DNA of 5,849 bases from Campylobacteraceae bacterium. GTDB lineage: Bacteria; Campylobacterota; Campylobacteria; Campylobacterales; Sulfurovaceae. This document shows positions 1 through 5,125 of the stretch, one piece after another. Location of the stretch: assembly GCA_026995985.1 (NCBI GenBank), contig JALWNF010000069.1, positions 1-5,849 of the forward strand, read 5' to 3'. Positions within the stretch are counted from its first letter, which is position 1. Each line of letters starts with the position of its first letter. Below the pieces are notes generated by a model. That model was not told where the DNA came from, did no database searches, and saw only the letters and a list, made by a program, of their open reading frames with translations. Both the position numbers and the translations under genes were made by a program.

Positions 1-476
1 GTCCTAAAAGCATAAGTAGCATTTTCAATTTTTCTCTCCCCTATAGCAATAGTGTGAGCAATCTTTGCATTATGAGCCAAATCTATGTCACTCTGTTTGT
101 CTCCAATAAGCCATGAGTTATCTAAATCTATCTTATATTTATCAAGAATATTATCAATCATACCTGTTGCAGGTTTACGACAACTACATCTCTCTTCTGG
201 AGCGTGAGGACAGTACTCTATAGAGGTTATTTCAATCTCTCTCTTTTTAAACTCATCTAACATATAAGAGGTTAGAGTTAAAAAATCATCTTTAGTATAA
301 TAGTTCCGACCAATTCCAGATTGGTTAGTAACAATAAAGAGTAGATACCCTCTATCTAAAAAGAGTCTAAGTAGCTCAAAGATTCCCTCTGTAAACTGAA
401 AATCTTCTACTTTTGAGACATAACCATGGTCAATATTAATAACACCATCACGGTCAAGAAAGAGAGCTTTTTGCAT
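1..476 (-). CDS. gmhB: D-glycero-beta-D-manno-heptose 1,7-bisphosphate 7-phosphatase (GmhB), partial (3' end outside window)
   Basis: Cytoplasmic HAD-superfamily phosphatase that removes the 7-phosphate of heptose 1,7-bisphosphate in ADP-heptose synthesis for the LPS inner core. 158 codons are visible, read from the ATG at 476-474; the family usually has about 175-190 residues, so only a short C-terminal part is missing. Motifs seen: FLDRDGVIN at residues 6-14 (nucleophile D8, acid/base D10), TNQSGIGR at 50-57 (HAD motif 2), CPHAP at 89-93 followed by CSCRKP at 97-102 (zinc ligands C89, H91, C97, C99, as known for GmhB; K101 as the phosphate-contacting Lys), and GDKQSD at 125-130 (Mg-binding Asp, motif 4). 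The zinc loop separates GmhB from plain histidinol phosphatases. The start overlaps the stop of the upstream gene by one base (TAATG) with no strong ribosome site of its own, so translational coupling is likely. Other heptose genes (hldD, hldE, gmhA) could lie beyond the left edge, as in Campylobacter; this is inference. Confidence 0.93.
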   Translation of the reverse strand, partial: MQKALFLDRDGVINIDHGYVSKVEDFQFTEGIFELLRLFLDRGYLLFIVTNQSGIGRNYYTKDDFLTLTSYMLDEFKKREIEITSIEYCPHAPEERCSCRKPATGMIDNILDKYKIDLDNSWLIGDKQSDIDLAHNAKIAHTIAIGERKIENATYAFR

Positions 477-739
477 TACTCTTGTTCAACACTCTTTATA
501 TCAACTAACTCATTTAAAATATCCTCTGCTTCCTCTTCACTCATCTCACCCGATTCAATCTCTGAAACAATATCTTTACACTCAGAGTGCATCTCTTGAA
601 GCTCTTTAAGCTCCTCTTTGTCTGCAATAGAAGCCATTTTAGACTTCTCTATAAAAGCAAATATCTCATCTATTGCCTCTTCTAAGTCAGGAATAATCTC
701 TTGAGTTAGAAAGTTTTTAAGTTTTTCTGAATATGTCAT
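476..739 (-). CDS. small, strongly acidic helical protein of unknown function, coupled to gmhB
   Basis: An 87-residue protein that I do not recognise. It has 21 Glu and 6 Asp against 8 Lys and no Arg, so it should be very acidic. It has no signal peptide or membrane segment. Apart from a Pro at 17 and a Gly at 64 the sequence looks almost wholly alpha-helical, with heptad-like Leu/Ile spacing at about 19-62 (coiled-coil or helical-hairpin character) and an EEE-rich helix at 68-81. One Cys (C54) and one His (H51) are present. The ATG at 739 follows an AGG-containing stretch about 8 bases upstream, a modest ribosome site. Its TAA shares one base with the gmhB ATG, which is the best argument that it is a real gene and made together with GmhB. 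A sigma70-like promoter lies just upstream. A role as a small partner or regulator is possible, but nothing in the sequence shows it. Confidence 0.8.
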   Translation of the reverse strand: MTYSEKLKNFLTQEIIPDLEEAIDEIFAFIEKSKMASIADKEELKELQEMHSECKDIVSEIESGEMSEEEAEDILNELVDIKSVEQE

Positions 740-774
740 AGTAGACCTTTTTTGTGGGTATTTTATCTAAAAGT

Positions 775-803
775 TTTATATAGGGGGGTTAATAAATTCT
801 CAA
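775..803 (-). promoter_or_regulatory. probable sigma70-type promoter for the acidic-protein/gmhB pair
   Basis: On the minus strand TTGAGA (803-798; 5 of 6 match to TTGACA) is separated by exactly 17 bases from TATAAA (780-775; 5 of 6 match to TATAAT). The predicted start is near 768, giving a leader of about 30 bases before the ATG at 739. The spacer contains an unusual run of six C (788-783). The first base of the -35 box is the last base of the large palindrome. Region composition is AT-rich, so a chance -10 is possible, but the pairing with a good -35 at ideal spacing supports the call. Confidence 0.55.
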
Positions 804-862
804 ATGGGGTCAGACGTTGAATATCCACTTATAGAAGTGTATATTCAACGTCTGACCCCATT
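803..862. repeat. 60-bp near-perfect palindrome, REPIN-like interspersed repeat (candidate)
   Basis: The two outer arms, 803-824 and 841-862, are exact reverse complements over 22 bp and contain GGGGTCAGACGTTGAA. After one C/T mismatch (825/840) the pairing resumes for 5 bp (826-830 with 835-839), leaving a 4-base loop (831-834). The element is clearly richer in G+C than the intergenic DNA around it. There is no T-run after the stem on either strand, so it is not a normal intrinsic terminator. From memory, GGGGTCAGAC-type palindromes occur as scattered intergenic repeats in many proteobacteria, often near RAYT/Y1-type transposase genes; I could not verify this here. No transposase gene is in the window, so if the assignment is right this is a non-autonomous copy. 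Transcribed, it would form a long RNase III-like hairpin. Confidence 0.75.
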
Positions 863-897
863 AAAGGAAAGAAATGAAGCAAGAAAACTTGCCTCAT
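860..897 (-). terminator. probable Rho-independent terminator of mrp
   Basis: On the minus strand a stem of 8 bp (GAGGCAAG with CTTGCTTC, one G-T wobble) closes a TTTT loop (895-876). It can extend by two A-T pairs to 897/874. It begins 8-10 bases after the mrp stop codon and is followed by a T-rich tail, TTCTTTCCTTTAAT (873-860), that runs into the palindrome edge. The tail is broken by C residues, so termination may be partial. Confidence 0.5.
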
Positions 898-905
898 AAT
901 TATAA

Positions 906-2021
906 CTACTTCATACTACAAGCAGATACACCAGGAGGTGTTGTAGGTTGAATTGCTTGGTTATTAGCTCCTCCCTCTGCGTTTACTTTGTCAATAAATG
1001 CTAAAAGGTTAGAGGCTGCTTTATGGTAGCGTTTTGCTGTCTCTGAATCTGGCTGATGGAATGTAACAGGTTGACCTGTGTCTCCACCTACACGAATAGC
1101 AGGTTCAATAGGTATTTGAGCAAGAAGTTCAGCATTGTATGCACTTGCTACCTCTTTGCTTGTTCCCATACCAAAAATGTCTGACTCTGTATCACAATTT
1201 GGACAGATAAATCCACTCATATTCTCAACTACACCAGCAATAGGAATATGAAGCTTTTTAAACATATCTAAACTTCTCTTTGAGTCATCAAGACTTACTT
1301 GTTGTGGAGTGGTTACTACAACACCAGCAGTAACAGGAACTGACTGTGCAAGTGAAAGCTGTGCATCACCTGTTCCAGGAGGCATATCAATAACCAATAC
1401 ATCTAACTCTGACCATAAGATGTCACGTAAGAATTGCTCAATGGCTTTCATAATCATTGAGCCTCTCCAGATGAGTGACTGACCCTCTTCCATAAGAGAA
1501 CCCATTGACATCATCTCTACACCATAGGCTTTTAGAGGTAGAACCTTGTTTCCTTGAATCTCTGGTTTTACACCCTCAAGCCCCATCATTCTAGGAATAT
1601 TTGGTCCATAAATATCTGCATCTAAAAGACCCACTTTTTTGCCCTGCATTGCCATTGCAATTGCAACATTCACAGAGGTGGTTGACTTACCGACTCCACC
1701 CTTTCCTGAACTTATCATTACAAAGTTCTTAATATGTGGAGCAATATTTTTACCTGAGACAGAGTTGCTCATCTGTTTTGGGGGTTGTGGTGCCTTGATA
1801 TTTAGATTAATATCTGCAAAACCAAGCTTTTCCAATTCGACTGTTACATCTTTTTGGATTTGGGACTTTACCTCATCAGCAGAGGATGTAATATCAACAG
1901 TTAGAGATACTTTATCTCCATCTATTACGACATCTTTTACAAAACCAAAGGTTACAATATCTTTTGTAAACCCTGGATAGGTTACACTCTTTAGTGCTTC
2001 TAAGACATTTTCTTTTGTCAT
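906..2021 (-). CDS. mrp: Mrp/NBP35-family iron-sulfur carrier P-loop ATPase (ApbC-like)
   Basis: Cytoplasmic ATPase that binds and transfers Fe-S clusters to apo-proteins. 371 residues, full length. Residues 1-80 form the MIP18/DUF59-type domain often fused to bacterial Mrp. A polar linker (about 80-98) leads to the P-loop domain. This has the deviant Walker A SGKGGVGKST at 105-114 (signature Lys K106 and Walker Lys K112), Walker A' DADIYGPN at 134-141, the family stretch WRGSMI at 185-190, Walker B-type IDMPPGTGD at 211-219, and the CPNC pair C273/C276 that holds a bridging Fe-S cluster between two subunits. The C-terminal tail (about 346-371) is Gly/Pro/Thr-rich, probably disordered, and ends with a lone Cys (C368). 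The start is supported by AAGGAG at 2032-2027, five bases from the ATG. A hairpin terminator follows the TAG stop. The 100 bases upstream show no convincing promoter, so it may have its own weak one or be read through from the gene at 2122-2607. Confidence 0.96.
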   Translation of the reverse strand: MTKENVLEALKSVTYPGFTKDIVTFGFVKDVVIDGDKVSLTVDITSSADEVKSQIQKDVTVELEKLGFADINLNIKAPQPPKQMSNSVSGKNIAPHIKNFVMISSGKGGVGKSTTSVNVAIAMAMQGKKVGLLDADIYGPNIPRMMGLEGVKPEIQGNKVLPLKAYGVEMMSMGSLMEEGQSLIWRGSMIMKAIEQFLRDILWSELDVLVIDMPPGTGDAQLSLAQSVPVTAGVVVTTPQQVSLDDSKRSLDMFKKLHIPIAGVVENMSGFICPNCDTESDIFGMGTSKEVASAYNAELLAQIPIEPAIRVGGDTGQPVTFHQPDSETAKRYHKAASNLLAFIDKVNAEGGANNQAIQPTTPPGVSACSMK

Positions 2022-2121
2022 AAAGACTCCTTGTTATTTTTATAAGTTATCTACTTTTATACTTAATAACATAAGAGTTTGCTTAGCTACATAATTTTTT
2101 AGTAGCTTTATCTTTAAAGTT

Positions 2122-2607
2122 CTAATTCTTCTCAAGTTCTCTTTTAATGGCTTCTAAATACTCTTCTACTAAATAGGGCTTCTTCTCTTGTTTATGTGAA
2201 ACTTTTTTAGTATGTTTAACTATATTAGTATTAGCTACTTTTTGTCTATTTAATAGTTTTTCTTTGTAAATATCTTCTATAACTTTTCTAACAATAAGCT
2301 CTAGCTCCTTCTTTTTTAACTTTATTTTCTCCTCTTCTATCTTACTATTTGAAGTAACCTTAACCTCTTTTTTAGATTCATGAATAAAAGGTTCACTTTG
2401 CTTTGAGAGATTAAAAAAATTAAACTTTTTAAGGTCTATATCTCTACTTGAGAGATAGCTAAAAGCATAATATATTACAAAAATTATACCTACTATAATT
2501 AAGAAGAGAAATAATACTTTTTGTATACCACTCTCCTCTTGCTCTACATAATCATAAGCACTATAAAAGTCTGGGTCTTTATAGAATATACTATCTTGAT
2601 TAGACAT
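2122..2607 (-). CDS. single-pass membrane protein of unknown function with Lys/Glu-rich C-terminal region
   Basis: A 161-residue protein that I do not recognise. Layout: an acidic, Tyr-rich N-terminus (1-28; Y9, Y15, Y18, Y20), one clear membrane helix (VLFLFLIIVGIIFVIYYAFS, 31-50), a polar region with Phe (61-75), then a strongly charged helical stretch rich in Lys, Glu and Ile/Leu (about 85-120, coiled-coil-like), and a basic tail with VEEYLEAIKRELEK (147-160) ending the protein. There is no signal peptidase or lipobox motif. The start is supported by AAGGGA about 7 bases upstream of the ATG at 2607. The gene is more AT-rich than mrp and faces away from the polysaccharide genes across a shared promoter region. 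Single-span proteins of this shape are often scaffolds or envelope-complex accessories, but nothing fixes the function. Membrane topology cannot be settled from the charges seen. Confidence 0.8.
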   Translation of the reverse strand: MSNQDSIFYKDPDFYSAYDYVEQEESGIQKVLFLFLIIVGIIFVIYYAFSYLSSRDIDLKKFNFFNLSKQSEPFIHESKKEVKVTSNSKIEEEKIKLKKKELELIVRKVIEDIYKEKLLNRQKVANTNIVKHTKKVSHKQEKKPYLVEEYLEAIKRELEKN

Positions 2608-2666
2608 ACTATTTCCCTTTTAAATTTTTAATATATTTTAACATTTAAAACTGTTTAAATTTGTAT

Positions 2667-2718
2667 TTTATAAGATTAAAATATAAATTTTATATTATTG
2701 TAAGCTTAATCTTATAAA
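2667..2718. repeat. nested inverted repeats in the divergent promoter region
   Basis: TTTATAAGATTAA (2667-2679) and its exact reverse complement TTAATCTTATAAA (2706-2718) form a 13-bp perfect inverted repeat with a 26-base spacer. Inside the spacer, directly against the left arm, lies a second palindrome, AATATAAA (2680-2687) and TTTATATT (2689-2696), with a single central base. It sits just upstream of the TATAAT at 2725, where a regulator could act on either promoter. Low sequence complexity makes chance dyads more likely, so a function is only a suggestion. Confidence 0.4.
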
Positions 2719-2724
2719 TAAAAC

Positions 2725-2730
2725 TATAAT
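2725..2730 (+). promoter_or_regulatory. candidate -10 box for the polysaccharide operon
   Basis: A perfect TATAAT lies 71 bases before the co-polymerase ATG, giving an expected leader of about 65 bases. No recognisable -35 box lies 16-18 bases upstream (the hexamer at 2702-2707 is AAGCTT). Campylobacterota sigma70 promoters are known to need little -35 conservation, so this stays plausible, but the A/T-rich background lowers confidence. Confidence 0.35.
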
Positions 2731-2801
2731 ATATAAATTAAAGCTTTATAAAAGTTAAAAATTGTTAATATTTATTTTTAAAACTAAAATGGTGCTAATA
2801 T

Positions 2802-5078
2802 ATGATAAAAACAACTAATAAAAAAATACCAAACCATGAAAGTTACATTGTTGAATTATATAAAACAATTCTTCCTTATAAGTGGTCTATTCTATTTATT
2901 GTAATAGTAACTATTTTATCAACATATAGTTATCTATATTTTATTCCCTCAACTTATGAGTCAAAAGCTATTATTAAAATTAAAATCAATAAGAACAGAC
3001 TTAAAACAACTGATGTTTTACGTGATAGCATTAATACTACCAATACAGTTGGTATAAAACAAGAGATACTAGCTCTTCAGACATTTAATCTAAATAGTAG
3101 AGTTTTAAAAGAGGTTGATTTTTCTATACAATATTTTCAAAAAAAGAACTATAAGAGTATTGAGTTATATGAAAATACTCCTATATCTATTAAAATCGAC
3201 GATAAACTCTCTAAAATTTTATATCATAAAATTAAACTTATACCCAAAAATAGTAGCTTTACTCTATATACCAACGAGCTTGGAGAGTCTAAGGAGTATC
3301 CATTTAATAAATATATTAAAACTCCTTATTTTTCAGGAAAAGTAATAAAAAAAATACCTTTTTCAGAAGAGATTCAAATTGTTTTTAATGGTACTCCTCG
3401 CCAGATTTATGAAAAAATTATAAAAAAGCGACTTAAAGTTACTCAACTCGACCCAGATGCCAATTTAGTTCAAATCTCTTTTCAAGATACAATACCTAAC
3501 CGTGCAAATAGATATGTAAATAGCCTAATAAAAATCTATATAGAAGATAGTCTTAAGAAGAAGGGAGATATAAATCAAAAAATTTTAAGCTTTTTAAATA
3601 TGCAAATAGAATCTCTAAAGAAAAAACTAGAAAAATCTGAAGAGGAGCTAGAGAACTATAAAGAGTATAACAGTATTGAACCAAATATACAACTCAAAGA
3701 CTCTTTTAGTAAACTTAGTGATATAGACTTAGAACTATCTGAGTTAACATTAAAAGAGAAACTTGCTAAAAATCTTCTTACTTTTGTATTAAACAATAGA
3801 AACCTTGATGCTATTGGACCTACTCTTTTAGAGTTTAATGACCAAGCAACTATTAAACTTATAGATACACTAGAGAGATTACAAGCCCAAGAGGAAGATT
3901 TAAAAACTGAATATACAGATAGATACCCAAAATTAATCAGTATAAGAAAAAAGATTAAACGTATAAAATCTAAAATTCTTTTAAATATAAAAAATCTTAA
4001 ATCTACTCTCACAACAAAACGTATTAGTCTAGAAAAACAGAAAGAGAAATATGAGAAGATTCTCAAAAATCTCCCTCAAAAAGAGAATAAACTAATCTCT
4101 TTAAAGAGAGATTATGAAGTCAACTCAAAGATGTATACTTACCTACTTGAGAAGAAGTCAGAGAATGAATTGATTAGAGTTGCAGTAGAACCTGATTATG
4201 AGGTAGTTGACCAAGCCTATACATCGGATATTCCTGTTAAACCAAAACGACTAATGCTCCTTATCGCATCTGCTATAGTTGGTTTTCTACTTGCTATATT
4301 TATCTCATTGATTCGTGCTTTATTGATTGATAAAGTTACTACCCAAAAAGAGGTTCAACTTATGAGTAGGCTCCCTATATATGGGGTTATTCCATTCTAT
4401 AAAAATGCTCTATTTGCAACAACCCAACTCAAAGAGGCGTATCATAAACTAGCTACAAATCTACATGTATTTAAACATGAAGAGGAGGGAAATGTTATTA
4501 TTGTTACCTCTAAAATAGAAGCTGAAGGCAAAACAACAACAGTTGTTAGCCTTGCAGGAGCATTTCAAAATGCAAACTTTAAGACCATTATAGTTGATTT
4601 AAACCTAAAAAATCCAACTCTACATGCACACTTTGGAATCGCACCTCAATATGCAGGAGTGAGTACTTATCTCAGCCAACGTGATAATATTGGAAATATT
4701 ATATACACTACTGACTATAACAATTTAGATATTGTTCCTGCTGGTCCTGTACCACCAAACCCTTATGAGCTACTCCTCTCAAATAGACTCCATAAGCTTT
4801 TTGATTTTTTGAAGGCAAGATATGACTATATTATTGTCGATACTGCCTCTTATGACAATGCTATCGAGACACTAGCCATAATGAAACTAGCAACAATGAA
4901 TCTTGTCATAATACAAGAGGGGATTTCAAAAAAATCAACTCTAGTAGAGCTAGAGAATATAGCAAGAGAGAGAGGCATAACTAACATAGGCATAGTACTT
5001 AAATCTATTGTAAAAGAGGAGAAACAGAAGGGTGAACATATCTTAGCTAATAATAACACTATAGCCTCTTTAGAATAA
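2802..5078 (+). CDS. Wzc-type polysaccharide co-polymerase with C-terminal BY-kinase-like domain (atypical catalytic motifs)
   Basis: Inner-membrane protein of the PCP-2a type, which sets chain length and helps export surface polysaccharide made by the Wzx/Wzy route. 758 residues, close to the family's usual 700-800. Order: cytoplasmic N-terminus with Wzz-type domain from about residue 12, membrane helix 1 (about 28-48), long periplasmic part with Lys/Glu-rich coiled coils (about 258-290 and 355-450), a G-rich/Wzz-like end (about 425-480, with PVKPKR at 478-483), membrane helix 2 (about 484-505), then the kinase-like P-loop domain (about 525-740). Walker A is KIEAEGKTTT (571-580, K577). Walker A' is IIVDLNLKNP (596-605; D599 kept, N601 where Asp is usual). 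Walker B is IIVDTAS (677-683, DTPP in most). GPVPPNPYELL (648-658) is typical of BY-kinases. The EX2RX2R oligomer motif reads E545, H548, A551. The C-terminus has no Tyr cluster. The start ATG has only a weak GGTG upstream, but no better in-frame start exists. Two tandem TAA codons end it. Confidence 0.93.
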   Translation: MIKTTNKKIPNHESYIVELYKTILPYKWSILFIVIVTILSTYSYLYFIPSTYESKAIIKIKINKNRLKTTDVLRDSINTTNTVGIKQEILALQTFNLNSRVLKEVDFSIQYFQKKNYKSIELYENTPISIKIDDKLSKILYHKIKLIPKNSSFTLYTNELGESKEYPFNKYIKTPYFSGKVIKKIPFSEEIQIVFNGTPRQIYEKIIKKRLKVTQLDPDANLVQISFQDTIPNRANRYVNSLIKIYIEDSLKKKGDINQKILSFLNMQIESLKKKLEKSEEELENYKEYNSIEPNIQLKDSFSKLSDIDLELSELTLKEKLAKNLLTFVLNNRNLDAIGPTLLEFNDQATIKLIDTLERLQAQEEDLKTEYTDRYPKLISIRKKIKRIKSKILLNIKNLKSTLTTKRISLEKQKEKYEKILKNLPQKENKLISLKRDYEVNSKMYTYLLEKKSENELIRVAVEPDYEVVDQAYTSDIPVKPKRLMLLIASAIVGFLLAIFISLIRALLIDKVTTQKEVQLMSRLPIYGVIPFYKNALFATTQLKEAYHKLATNLHVFKHEEEGNVIIVTSKIEAEGKTTTVVSLAGAFQNANFKTIIVDLNLKNPTLHAHFGIAPQYAGVSTYLSQRDNIGNIIYTTDYNNLDIVPAGPVPPNPYELLLSNRLHKLFDFLKARYDYIIVDTASYDNAIETLAIMKLATMNLVIIQEGISKKSTLVELENIARERGITNIGIVLKSIVKEEKQKGEHILANNNTIASLE

Positions 5079-5097
5079 TAATTAACATAAAATAATA

Positions 5098-5103
5098 TAT
5101 AAT
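5098..5103 (+). promoter_or_regulatory. possible internal -10 box before the glycosyltransferase
   Basis: A perfect TATAAT lies in the 47-base gap between the co-polymerase stop and the next ATG; a start near 5110 would leave a leader of about 16 bases. No -35 match is present at 5075-5080. In such AT-rich DNA this may be chance, and simple operon read-through is the default reading. Confidence 0.2.
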
Positions 5104-5125
5104 AGAATTTTAGCAAGGAGCCGTA

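Larger units (their letters stand above)
2608..2801. other. divergent, very AT-rich intergenic region (194 bp)
   Basis: No gene is visible here. It separates the minus-strand membrane-protein gene from the plus-strand co-polymerase gene and must hold promoters for at least one of them. G+C is very low, and A/T runs make many chance -10 matches. Notable content is a nested dyad at 2667-2718 and a TATAAT at 2725-2730, listed separately. On the minus strand several TATAAA/TTAAAAT-like boxes exist (for example around 2666-2673), but none has a good -35, so I do not call a leftward promoter. Confidence 0.7.

Noticed and set aside
783..788. Run of six C/G considered as a phase-variation tract
   Set aside because: Only six bases, placed in a promoter spacer rather than a reading frame. 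Length variation could alter -35/-10 spacing, but the tract is short for slippage, so it is not claimed.
803..862. Large palindrome considered as a bidirectional Rho-independent terminator
   Set aside because: Neither side has a T-run after the stem; a separate, better terminator-like hairpin lies at 874-897.
1639..1980. 113-codon open frame on the plus strand inside mrp
   Set aside because: Antisense shadow of the well-supported mrp gene; the translation (Cys/Ile/Phe/Thr-rich) has no recognisable domain, and mrp motifs fully explain the DNA.
2085..2107. Inverted repeat AGCTAC/GTAGCT between the 161-residue gene and mrp, considered as a terminator
   Set aside because: Only 6 bp with an 11-base AT loop, and no T-run follows on the minus strand (AAGCAAACTC), so it does not fit an intrinsic terminator.
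3115..3345. 76-codon open frame on the plus strand in another frame
   Set aside because: Inside the co-polymerase gene, with low-complexity Ile/Leu/Lys translation and no ribosome site.
3656..4066. 136-codon open frame on the minus strand
   Set aside because: Lies wholly within the coiled-coil part of the co-polymerase gene; the Phe/Ser/Leu-rich product is the usual antisense image of a Lys/Glu-rich coding sequence.
4490..5078. The Wzc-like C-terminal domain considered as a ParA/MinD-type ATPase or a separate gene
   Set aside because: It is continuous in frame with the Wzz/coiled-coil part and has PNPYELL and the spacing of BY-kinases after membrane helix 2, so it is the fused kinase domain.
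4850..5116. 88-codon open frame on the minus strand across the co-polymerase end and the intergenic gap
   Set aside because: Antisense to the end of the kinase-like domain; no family likeness and no supporting start signal.
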